A stretch of 8,071 bases of DNA from Kiritimatiellia bacterium (GTDB lineage: Bacteria; Verrucomicrobiota; Kiritimatiellia; RFP12; UBA1067), in the NCBI GenBank assembly GCA_024405255.1, contig JAKSOY010000203.1, positions 1 through 8,071 on the forward strand, written 5' to 3'. The notes under the pieces are model-generated. The model made no database searches. It was not told the origin of the DNA and saw only the letters and a program-made list of their open reading frames with translations. Position 1 is the stretch's first letter. Each line of letters opens with the position of its first letter. Both the position numbers and the translations under genes were made by a program. Shown here piece after piece: positions 1-8,020 of the stretch.

Positions 1-502
1 GGCCGTGTTTCGTGTAGACGTAGTCGATGGGCGAACCGTCGACCAGCTGGCGCGAAACCCTGCCCTTGATGTCGTAGTAGTACTTCACCGATGTCCCGAA
101 CGACGAGATCTCGACGAGGCGACCGTACTTGTCGTAGCTGCGCCGCTCCTCCACCGTCTCACAGGCCGACGTACGCACCTTGCGCGAGGTGCGGTTGCCG
201 TAGGCGTCGTAGGCGTAGGCCGTGCGGGCGCTGGCGACGTTCGTCATGTCGAGGGGGATGAGGCGCGAAGACGACGTGAGACGGCCGTCGTCGTCATAGT
301 CCCAGGTCGTCGTCGAGCCGTCGGGACGGGTCTCCAACACCCTGTGGCAACAGTCCCACGCCTCGGCCGTCGTTTCGCCGGCGAGGTTCTCGGTGCGGAT
401 GCGCCTTCCTGTGGAATCGTACGTCATGGTCTCCCGCGAGACAGTATACCACATCCCGCAGATGAACGCATCCGTTTTCTGCACCGGGATCTCGCGCCAC
501 AT
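1..502 (-). CDS. RHS/YD-repeat protein, N-terminal fragment, partial at left edge, probably 5'-truncated
   Basis: Read on the minus strand, this frame gives about 167 residues rich in tyrosine-aspartate repeats, with units such as TYDSTGRRIRTEN, WDYDDDGRLTSSSR, YAYDAYGNRTSRK, YDKYGRLVEISS and YYYDIKGRVSRQLVDG. This spacing is characteristic of RHS/YD-repeat proteins, which form large extracellular shells and often carry a variable toxin at the C-terminus; that end lies beyond the window. The first in-frame ATG is at 502-500, just after an in-frame TGA at 514-512. Alternative ATGs lie at 454 and 427. There is no signal peptide and no clear ribosome binding site at 502. Repeat-like sequence starts almost at once, whereas RHS proteins are usually much longer before their repeats. 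I infer a gene that lost its 5' part, a pseudogene or a silent cassette. The YD-repeat identity is secure; the start and functional status are not. Confidence 0.75.
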   Translation of the reverse strand, partial: MWREIPVQKTDAFICGMWYTVSRETMTYDSTGRRIRTENLAGETTAEAWDCCHRVLETRPDGSTTTWDYDDDGRLTSSSRLIPLDMTNVASARTAYAYDAYGNRTSRKVRTSACETVEERRSYDKYGRLVEISSFGTSVKYYYDIKGRVSRQLVDGSPIDYVYTKHG

Positions 503-568
503 CTGGAAACTTCACAGTTTCAAAATTCAAAACTTCCGCCTGAGGCCTCCTCGCCCTCACCGTTTTTT

Positions 569-582
569 GGTATACTAGTATC
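569..582 (+). promoter_or_regulatory. Extended -10 promoter of the CotH gene, predicted leaderless start
   Basis: TGGTATACT (TATACT at 571-576, preceded by the TG of an extended -10) ends six bases before the ATG at 583. Transcription usually starts about seven bases after the -10, which here falls on the A of the ATG. No Shine-Dalgarno-like sequence lies upstream, and no good -35 hexamer is seen near 548-553. A 10-bp perfect palindrome, ATACTAGTAT (572-581), overlaps the box. The transcription start is inferred. Confidence 0.6.
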
Positions 583-3500
583 ATGTTTATTCGTCCTGTC
601 ATTCATACCCTCTTGTTCGCCTGCGTGTACGCATTCGCGGCGAGCGGTGCAACGACTTCGCGGGTGCAATACGCCCAGCCGGGCTACCTCTTTGGCGTCT
701 ACGACACCGTTTCGCCGGGAAATATGACGCTCGTCAAAACGGTGCGGGAGCTCGTCTTCCCCGGTGCCACGCTGGAAGAGCTCGCCACCTGCGACTTCGC
801 CGGCGTCTTCTGCGGCGCCTCGGTCAGTACCAAGGAGGAGGCGCGTGCCTACCATGTGAAGGCGCATCGTACTGTCTCCGGCACCCTTGATTTCCTGCTC
901 GTGCCGATCCAGAAGGCTGACGATGCCAGCAACTGCTATGTCAAGTGCGCCATTCTCAAACTCACCGAGGAGGCCGACGGCGTCTGGGCCCAGGCTGTCG
1001 GCGCACGCTACTACAAGAGCACGGCCAGCCGCTGGAAACAGGACGCCGTCGACATCGACTTCGTCAACCTTGCCGCCGACGGGTCCTACACGTTCAACCA
1101 TCAACAGGGTTCGGCGGCCACGGGCTATAGTTCGGGCGGCTACGGCGTCTGCGCCTTCAGTGCGCTCGCCATCGTCCCCGCCGCCGCCCCCGCGCTCGCT
1201 TTCACGAACACGCTCGACCAGGCCGTTCTGACGGTCGAGGATCTCAAGGACCGCGACTTCTCCTGTCGTGCCATCGGACTCTCCTGCTCGCCCAACAAAT
1301 ACGAGATCGTCCCGAGTGCCAACAAGCGCATCTTCACCGATCCCGCCACAGGACGCGCCACGAAGATCACCTTGGAAATGCAGTTCCTCTCCGACAACTG
1401 GATCAAGTGTCCCATCGTCGAACTCAGCAACGCCGCACGCGGTGTACAGGCCCAGGTCGTCTCCGCACGTTACGTCACCACAAACGGCAATAGTCTTGGC
1501 TATCCCTTCGTCAAGGACGACGGCACCTTCAACGGCAACGCCAGCGAAATCGCCACACACGTGTTGACGGTCGGCTATGGTGTGGCCGGACTTGCCACCA
1601 TACTGCCGCCCCTTCCGCCTTTCGAGGGTCCCGACCAAGTCTCCGCCTCCGTCCCGCCCGGGTTCTACACGAACACGGTCTCGCTGGCCTTGCAGTACGA
1701 CGACCCCGCAGCCGAAATCCACTACACGCTCGACGGTTCCACCCCAACCGCCGAAACGAACGACACCTGTTTCGTCTACCGCGGACCGCTCGCGCTCGCG
1801 GACATCTGCAGCCAGCCGAACCCCCTTTCCACCTCCAGCGCCTACCGCACGAACCCTCCCGAACTCGCCAACAACAGCTACAAGACCTATGCCTGGGCGG
1901 CGCCGAAGACCGACTTGCCGAATGCACATGTGCTGCGGGCGCGCGCCTTCAAGGGCGAGCAGTCCTGTACGAACGAATTCGCCGGCACCTGGTTCGTGGG
2001 GCCTGTCCCCAACAGCCACACGCTGCGCGTCGCCTCGTTCATTACGGACAACACCCATCTCTTCAGCGACGCAACGGGACTCTTCGTCCCCGGCAACATC
2101 TACAAGGCGAACGGATTCGGCTCGAGTGTCGGCAAACCGAACGCGAACTATTTCCAAAGCGGCGACAGGTGGGAGCGGCCCGCCCATTTCGAACTTTTCG
2201 AGACAAACCACGCCTCCGCCGCGTCCTGCAACCTCGGCATTCGGATGCACGGCGGCTTCTCCCGCGCATGGGCGCAGAAGACGCTGCGTTGCTGTCTGCG
2301 CGCCGAGTACGGACAGAAGAACATCAACTACCCGCTCTTCTCGGACGATCCCTACACGAAGTACAAGCGCTTTCTGCTGCGCAACAGCGGCAACGACTGG
2401 TGCTACACGGGTTTCCGCGATGCCGTCGCGCAGCAGATCTTCCGTCCGTTTCTGCACAGCGACACCCAGGGCTACGTGCCCACCATCGTCTATATCAACG
2501 GCGAATACTGGGGTATCCTCAACCTGCGCCACCACTATTCAAAGCATTTCTTCGAACGCAAATACGGCGTCGATCCAGAAAACATCGACTTCCTCAAATA
2601 CAATGCCAGCGGCGGACTCGAAACCGCCGAGGGCGACCAGGTGGCCTACAACGAACTGCTCTCCTTCCTCAACACCCACCCCCTTGCCGACAGGACGAAC
2701 TACGCCGACTTCTGCACGCGCGTCGATGTGGACAGTCTGATCGACGACTACATCCTGCACGTCTTCCTCGCGGTCACCGACTGGCCGCATAACAACCAAG
2801 GCATCTGGCGCGAGCGCGTCGCCTACACGAACGACGCCCCGCCGGCACGCGACGGGCGCTGGCGCTGGGTCGCCTACGATACGGACTCCGGCTCGTCGCT
2901 GCCCGTCATCAGCAATTCCCTCACCATCGATTCGCTCTCCTCGAGCTATGCGAAGAAGAACCCGATCTTCAAGGCCTGCTACGACTGCCCGATGTTCATC
3001 ACGAACTTCGTGAACCGCACGGCCGACTTGCTCAACACCGCCCTTCTGCCGGAACGGTCCCAGGCGATCATCGACCAGGCCGCCGCCACGGTCGCGCCCG
3101 AGATTCCCCGTCACATCGCCCGCTGGACGCAGATGAAATCCGCCGCCAACTGGACGAACGAGGTGCAGATCTTCCGCGCCTTCTTCTCGAAGCGCATCCC
3201 CAATCTGCTGCAGTACATGAACAACCGTTTTGCACTCGGCTCCGCCTCGCCACTCACCGTCGACGTGGTGGGCGGTGGTACCGTCCGTGTCAATTCGCTC
3301 ACCTCGGCCGGTCCGAATGCCACGATCACCCTGCCGTGGACCGGGTCCTACTTCGCGAACTACGCGGTCACGCTGCTGGCCGCGCCCAAGCCCGGTTGGG
3401 AATTCACGGGGTGGTCCCTCAATGGCCGCACCGTCACGACCCCCGACGTCACCGTGACCGTCTCCGCCGCGACCACGGCCATCGCCCGGTTCCGAAAGGC

Positions 3501-3954
3501 GCCCCTGCCCGAAATCCGCATCAACGAAGTGATGTCGGAATCGGATGGCGAAGACTGGTTCGAACTCTACAATGCCGGGTCGACCCCGGTTTCGCTCAAG
3601 GGCTGCTGGCTGACGGACGACAGCGACAAGCATCTAACGGAAATCACGGACGACATCACCCTTGCGCCACACGCGTTTCTGCTCGTACGAACTGGCGATG
3701 TCTTCGCCCCCGGCCTCGCCGAAGACGGTGTTTTGCAGATGCCCTTCGGCCTCTCCAAGAAAGGCGACCAGGTCCGCCTTCTCGCATTCGACCGCGAAAC
3801 GGTCATCGACCAGATTTCGTTCGGCGCCTTGAAGAAAAACCGTACGGAAGGCCGTACTCCCGATGGCGCACGCAACTGGCTGCCGCTCCGCACCCCCACC
3901 CCGGGAAGCGCAAACGCCTCGGCCGTACCGCATTTCTCCCTGCGCCTACGCTAG
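583..3954 (+). CDS. Secreted CotH-family kinase-like protein with duplicated N-terminal domain, chitobiase-type, InlB-like and lamin-tail domains
   Basis: This 1,123-residue protein has a signal peptide (about 1-23, ending ASGA). Residues about 48-341 hold two divergent copies of an unrecognised domain. Residues about 344-472 resemble the chitobiase/beta-hexosaminidase C-terminal domain, with YTLDGSTPT at 381-389. The CotH-like kinase fold follows (about 483-885): LGIRMHGGFSRAWAQKTLR (551-569), FLLRNSGNDW (597-606), VYINGEYWGILNLRHHYSKH (636-655), TDWPHNNQGIW (732-742) and RWVAYDTDSG (761-770). Asp733 and Asp766/Asp768 are the likely catalytic and metal-binding residues. An InlB-like bacterial repeat (about 889-972, with GWEFTGWSLNG) and a lamin-tail domain (about 976-1108, with INEVMSE and ending PTPGSAN) complete it. 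Spore-coat CotH is a protein kinase, but no spore genes are seen here, so the substrate is unknown. No sortase or PEP-CTERM signal follows. The start is chosen because the signal peptide begins there. Confidence 0.88.
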   Translation: MFIRPVIHTLLFACVYAFAASGATTSRVQYAQPGYLFGVYDTVSPGNMTLVKTVRELVFPGATLEELATCDFAGVFCGASVSTKEEARAYHVKAHRTVSGTLDFLLVPIQKADDASNCYVKCAILKLTEEADGVWAQAVGARYYKSTASRWKQDAVDIDFVNLAADGSYTFNHQQGSAATGYSSGGYGVCAFSALAIVPAAAPALAFTNTLDQAVLTVEDLKDRDFSCRAIGLSCSPNKYEIVPSANKRIFTDPATGRATKITLEMQFLSDNWIKCPIVELSNAARGVQAQVVSARYVTTNGNSLGYPFVKDDGTFNGNASEIATHVLTVGYGVAGLATILPPLPPFEGPDQVSASVPPGFYTNTVSLALQYDDPAAEIHYTLDGSTPTAETNDTCFVYRGPLALADICSQPNPLSTSSAYRTNPPELANNSYKTYAWAAPKTDLPNAHVLRARAFKGEQSCTNEFAGTWFVGPVPNSHTLRVASFITDNTHLFSDATGLFVPGNIYKANGFGSSVGKPNANYFQSGDRWERPAHFELFETNHASAASCNLGIRMHGGFSRAWAQKTLRCCLRAEYGQKNINYPLFSDDPYTKYKRFLLRNSGNDWCYTGFRDAVAQQIFRPFLHSDTQGYVPTIVYINGEYWGILNLRHHYSKHFFERKYGVDPENIDFLKYNASGGLETAEGDQVAYNELLSFLNTHPLADRTNYADFCTRVDVDSLIDDYILHVFLAVTDWPHNNQGIWRERVAYTNDAPPARDGRWRWVAYDTDSGSSLPVISNSLTIDSLSSSYAKKNPIFKACYDCPMFITNFVNRTADLLNTALLPERSQAIIDQAAATVAPEIPRHIARWTQMKSAANWTNEVQIFRAFFSKRIPNLLQYMNNRFALGSASPLTVDVVGGGTVRVNSLTSAGPNATITLPWTGSYFANYAVTLLAAPKPGWEFTGWSLNGRTVTTPDVTVTVSAATTAIARFRKAPLPEIRINEVMSESDGEDWFELYNAGSTPVSLKGCWLTDDSDKHLTEITDDITLAPHAFLLVRTGDVFAPGLAEDGVLQMPFGLSKKGDQVRLLAFDRETVIDQISFGALKKNRTEGRTPDGARNWLPLRTPTPGSANASAVPHFSLRLR
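724..1605 (+). repeat. Tandem protein-domain duplication inside the CotH protein
   Basis: Two copies, residues about 48-200 and 212-341, align along their length. Matching blocks are ATLEELATCDFAGVFCGAS with LTVEDLKDRDFSCRAIGLSC; TLDFLLVPI with TLEMQF; NCYVKCAILKL with NWIKCPIVEL; GVWAQAVGARY with GVQAQVVSARY; FVNLAADGSYTFN with FVKDDGTFN; and GGYGVCAFSALAIVPA with VGYGVAGLATILPP. Paired cysteines (C77 and C122; C235 and C276) recur, which suits an exported, disulphide-bonded fold. I recognise no known family. The copies are well diverged, so the duplication is not recent. Confidence 0.7.
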
Positions 3955-3962
3955 CCGCATCC

Positions 3963-3996
3963 AGAAAAAAAGAACGCGATCCACAAGGGATCGCGT
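3963..3996 (-). terminator. Rho-independent terminator of the purB-lipoprotein operon
   Basis: A nine-base perfect stem, ACGCGATCC (3974-3982) with GGATCGCGT (3988-3996), encloses a five-base loop. Read on the minus strand it is followed at once by a T-rich run (complement of 3964-3973), as an intrinsic terminator requires. On the plus strand no T run follows, so it serves the minus-strand operon and not the CotH gene, which ends at 3954. Confidence 0.88.
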
Positions 3997-4023
3997 CCGC
4001 ATATCTTACCGATGTACGGTAAC

Positions 4024-4242
4024 TTACTTAGCAGCCGGAGCCGCCGGCTTCGCAGCTTCCTGCTTAGCGGTTTCAACCGTCTTCTTCGCGGCCTCAGCCG
4101 TCTTCTTGGCAGCATCAACCGTCTTAGCAGCTTCCTGCTTCACCGCGGCAGGAACCTTCGGAGCTTCAGCCTTGTTCTCCTGCTTGTCGCAACCCGCGAA
4201 CGCCACGCAGAGCGCAGCAGCGGCGATCATCATGAACTTCAT
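4024..4242 (-). CDS. Small heptad-repeat lipoprotein
   Basis: This 72-residue protein begins with a short lipoprotein signal (MKFMMIAAAALCVAFAGC), giving a lipidated Cys18. The lipobox is slightly atypical, with Phe at -3. Asp19 at the +2 position would, under the E. coli Lol rule, hold it in the inner membrane. The mature chain is almost wholly Ala, Lys, Glu and Thr, with four seven-residue units at 34-61 (VKQEAAK, TVDAAKK, TAEAAKK, TVETAKQ) predicting a long helix or coiled coil, then a Pro/Ala tail ending in Lys72. The start is supported by a strong purine-rich binding site (AAGGAAGGA, 4259-4251) nine bases upstream. It lies 25 bp after purB on the same strand and ahead of the terminator, so the two are probably co-transcribed. 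The architecture recalls Lpp-type lipoproteins, but I cannot assign it to a family; the function is unknown. Confidence 0.82.
   Translation of the reverse strand: MKFMMIAAAALCVAFAGCDKQENKAEAPKVPAAVKQEAAKTVDAAKKTAEAAKKTVETAKQEAAKPAAPAAK
4060..4143 (-). repeat. 21-bp tandem units encoding the lipoprotein heptads
   Basis: Four consecutive 21-bp units encode residues 34-61. Counted by eye, the units for residues 41-47 and 48-54 match at 17 of 21 bases, and those for 41-47 and 55-61 at 16 of 21. This suggests growth by in-frame duplication, followed by drift. Confidence 0.65.
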
Positions 4243-4248
4243 TTGTTT

Positions 4249-4260
4249 CTTCCTTCCTTG
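4249..4260 (-). promoter_or_regulatory. Ribosome binding site of the lipoprotein gene
   Basis: CAAGGAAGGAAG on the minus strand offers two overlapping GGAAG-type Shine-Dalgarno cores just before the ATG at 4242. It lies wholly within the 25-bp gap after purB, so the gene has its own translation start rather than relying on coupling. Confidence 0.75.
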
Positions 4261-4267
4261 TTGTTTC

Positions 4268-5673
<1,406 letters not shown>

Positions 5674-5705
5674 ATAATTCGTTTCCAAAATCACCCCTAA
5701 ATAAT

Positions 5706-5719
5706 GGTATAATGTGTGC
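5706..5719 (+). promoter_or_regulatory. Extended -10 promoter of pbpC, predicted leaderless start
   Basis: TGGTATAAT (TATAAT at 5708-5713) ends six bases before the ATG at 5720, so the expected transcription start coincides with the start codon. No Shine-Dalgarno sequence precedes this ATG or the one at 5726. The arrangement copies that of the CotH gene. It lies back to back with the purB promoter. Confidence 0.6.
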
Positions 5720-7948
5720 ATGCGAATGAACAGTCGAAAGATCGCGCGCAGGTGCGCAATCCTCACGGCGGGGGCGCTTCTCGCCTTCGCCGTCTCCTGG
5801 TGCGTCATCGACCCGCATCTTGAATGCGCCGACAGCTATCCGGGCGGTACGCTCCTGCGAGACGATGCCGGACGCCTCCTGCGCGTCACGCTCGGTTCGG
5901 ACGACACCGACTGCCGTCCCGACTACGTGGCGGACCCCGACGACTGGATCGTCAAAGCACTCGTCGCCGGCGAGGACCACCGTTTCTTTTCGCATCACGG
6001 CGTGAATGTGCTGAGCGTCCTCCGCGCGGCCGCCCAGAACGTCTTCGCCCGCCGCCGCATCTCCGGCGCCTCGACCCTCACGATGCAGGTCGCCCGTCTC
6101 ATCGCCCCGCATCCGCGCACACTCGCCTGGAAGTATGTGGAGGCCTTCCGCGCCTGGAAGATCGAACGCGTACGCGACAAGCGCTGGATCCTGTCGCAGT
6201 ATCTCAACCGGGCGCCGTTTGGCTCGAATTTCATCGGCATCGAAGCCGCCGCCAACGGCTGGTTCGACAAACGGGCCAAGGATCTCGGTCTCGGCGAAGC
6301 CGCCCTGCTCGCCGGACTCGTCCAAAGCCCGTCGCGGTTTCGTCCCGACCGCCACCTCGACCGCGCCCTTGTGCGACGCGACTACATCCTGTCGCGGCTG
6401 CTCGCCCTCGGACAGATCTCGCGCGATCAATACGAGGGCGCACGTACCGTCACCCCGCGCCTTCGCCGCGGGCCTCGTCCCTTTGCGGAACCCTTCTTCT
6501 GCGACTGGGCCTTGCGCCATGTCGCACGCGCCAACGGCCGCACGTCGGTACATGACTTCACCACCACGCTCAATGCGGACATCCAGGCCCAAGCCCGTCA
6601 GGCCGTTGCCGTCGCTGCCGCCACCGGACTCTCCGCCGCCGCTGTCGTGCTGCGCGTCGACACGGGCGCCGTGGTCGCGCTGGCCTGTTCGGACGACTAT
6701 TTCTCCCCCGATGCAGGACAAGTCAACACCGCGCTCGCGCCGCGTCCCGCCGGATCCACGCTCAAGCCCTTTCTGCTCGCCCTCGCGCTCGACCAGGGAC
6801 TCGTCACGCCGGACGAAATGCTCTCGGATGTACCACGCGCCTATCACGGCTACAATCCCCAGAACTTCGACACGCGCCATCGCGGCACCGTTTCGGCCGC
6901 CGATGCGCTCGTCCTTTCGCTCAACCTGCCCTTCGTGCAACTGCTCGAGCGCGTGGGCCTCCCCTCCTTCGGCAACACCTTGCGCGCACTCGGCTGCAAC
7001 AACATGAACGCGCCGAATGAAACGTTCGGACTCGGCATGGCCATCGGCAACGTGCAGGTGTCGCTCCTCGAACTCGTGAACGCCTATGCCTGCCTCGCGC
7101 GCGGCGGCACCGGCGGTTCGCCTTGCGCTTTGGTCCAGGAAGTCGATGCCGCCCGCAAGGGCGCGCGTCTGCGCCTCTTTTCGTCTGGCGCCTGCGCGCT
7201 CGTATCGGACATCCTTTCCGGCGAGGAACGCAGCGCCTCGGCGCTCGGGCACATCGCCGCCGTTCAGACGGCCCGCTTCGCCTGGAAGACCGGCACCTCG
7301 GCCGCCTTCCGCGACGCCTGGACGATCGCCTGGAACCCCGAATTCGTCGTAGGCGTGTGGTGCGGACACAAGAGCGGCCACTTCGGCGACACGCAGGTGG
7401 TCGGTGCGCACGCCGCCGCCCCCGCCTGCTGGGAACTCGCCCGCGCGCTCTATCCCTCGCGCGAAGGTCCCTGGTTCCCTCCCTCGCCCGAGATTGTCAC
7501 ACGCGAAATCTGCGCGGAAAGCGGACTTCCCGCCGCGCCGGAATGTCCCGTGCGCAAACAGGGTCGTGCCCTGCGCGGACGCTCCTCGAACGTCCTGTGC
7601 ACGCTCCATCGCACGGGCCTCGACGGAACAGCGGAAACACGGCACGACGCATTCGTCGGCGCCTTCACCGGCAAGGTCGAAGCGGCCGCCCGCCTCGCGA
7701 TCCAAAAGCCCGACGACAACACCACCTTCCGCCTTGTACCCGGACTCACCTCGCAACGCATCGTCTGTTCCGTTGTGGGGAATCCTGCGTCAGGCCGCCT
7801 CTGGTGGTTCGTCGATGGCCGCCCTTCGGGTGAAACAAACGGTTCGCAGAAATTCGTCTGGACGCCCGAAATCGGCACGCACCGCATCTCCTGCTCTGCC
7901 GCCAACGGCGTCTCGGCCTCCGTCACGATCCACGTCGTAACCGAGTAA
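5720..7948 (+). CDS. pbpC: Penicillin-binding protein 1C, bifunctional transglycosylase/transpeptidase
   Basis: This 742-residue protein has an N-terminal membrane anchor (about 11-30) and works in the periplasm, polymerising and crosslinking peptidoglycan. The GT51 glycosyltransferase domain (about 60-245) shows EDHRFFSHHGV (85-95, catalytic Glu85) and GASTLTMQ (116-123), then YLNRAPFG (161-168). The transpeptidase domain (about 275-570) has all three active-site motifs: STLK (346-349, nucleophile Ser346), SLN (400-402) and KTGTS (523-527). A C-terminal BiPBP_C domain (about 655-740, with LWWFVDGRP) and the KTGTSAAFRDAW context mark it as PbpC rather than PBP1A/1B. Its length is close to the roughly 770 residues of E. 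coli PbpC. Starts are possible at GTG 5714, ATG 5720 or ATG 5726; 5720 fits the promoter best. No alpha-2-macroglobulin gene, the usual partner elsewhere, is in view. Confidence 0.94.
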   Translation: MRMNSRKIARRCAILTAGALLAFAVSWCVIDPHLECADSYPGGTLLRDDAGRLLRVTLGSDDTDCRPDYVADPDDWIVKALVAGEDHRFFSHHGVNVLSVLRAAAQNVFARRRISGASTLTMQVARLIAPHPRTLAWKYVEAFRAWKIERVRDKRWILSQYLNRAPFGSNFIGIEAAANGWFDKRAKDLGLGEAALLAGLVQSPSRFRPDRHLDRALVRRDYILSRLLALGQISRDQYEGARTVTPRLRRGPRPFAEPFFCDWALRHVARANGRTSVHDFTTTLNADIQAQARQAVAVAAATGLSAAAVVLRVDTGAVVALACSDDYFSPDAGQVNTALAPRPAGSTLKPFLLALALDQGLVTPDEMLSDVPRAYHGYNPQNFDTRHRGTVSAADALVLSLNLPFVQLLERVGLPSFGNTLRALGCNNMNAPNETFGLGMAIGNVQVSLLELVNAYACLARGGTGGSPCALVQEVDAARKGARLRLFSSGACALVSDILSGEERSASALGHIAAVQTARFAWKTGTSAAFRDAWTIAWNPEFVVGVWCGHKSGHFGDTQVVGAHAAAPACWELARALYPSREGPWFPPSPEIVTREICAESGLPAAPECPVRKQGRALRGRSSNVLCTLHRTGLDGTAETRHDAFVGAFTGKVEAAARLAIQKPDDNTTFRLVPGLTSQRIVCSVVGNPASGRLWWFVDGRPSGETNGSQKFVWTPEIGTHRISCSAANGVSASVTIHVVTE

Positions 7949-7963
7949 GAAGTCGCAGAAAAC

Positions 7964-8007
7964 AAAAAACGCGGCATGCCATCGAACATGGCAAAAGCCG
8001 CTTTTTT
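7964..8007. terminator. Bidirectional terminator between pbpC and tRNA-Ala
   Basis: A two-part hairpin has an outer stem GCGGC (7971-7975) with GCCGC (7997-8001) and an inner six-base stem TGCCAT (7977-7982) with ATGGCA (7988-7993), separated by a small internal loop. A T run (8002-8007) follows on the plus strand and an A run (7964-7969) precedes, so it has a U-tract in either direction. It sits 15 bases after the pbpC stop and 13 bases beyond the tRNA 3' end, serving both converging units. Confidence 0.85.
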
Positions 8008-8020
8008 CATTTCACCAGAA

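Noticed and set aside
506..521. Small hairpin GAAACT-TCAC-AGTTTC between the RHS fragment and the CotH gene
   Set aside because: Only six AT-rich base pairs and no T run after it on either strand, so it is not a convincing terminator or operator.
520..2535. Long open frame on the minus strand (671 codons) opposite the CotH gene
   Set aside because: Its translation is Gly/Arg/Val-rich with no domain, and it lies antisense to a gene with clear domains. It is a product of high GC content.
5714..5719. GTG at 5714 as the pbpC start
   Set aside because: It directly follows the -10 box, upstream of the expected transcription start, so it would not be in the mRNA. ATG 5720 fits better.
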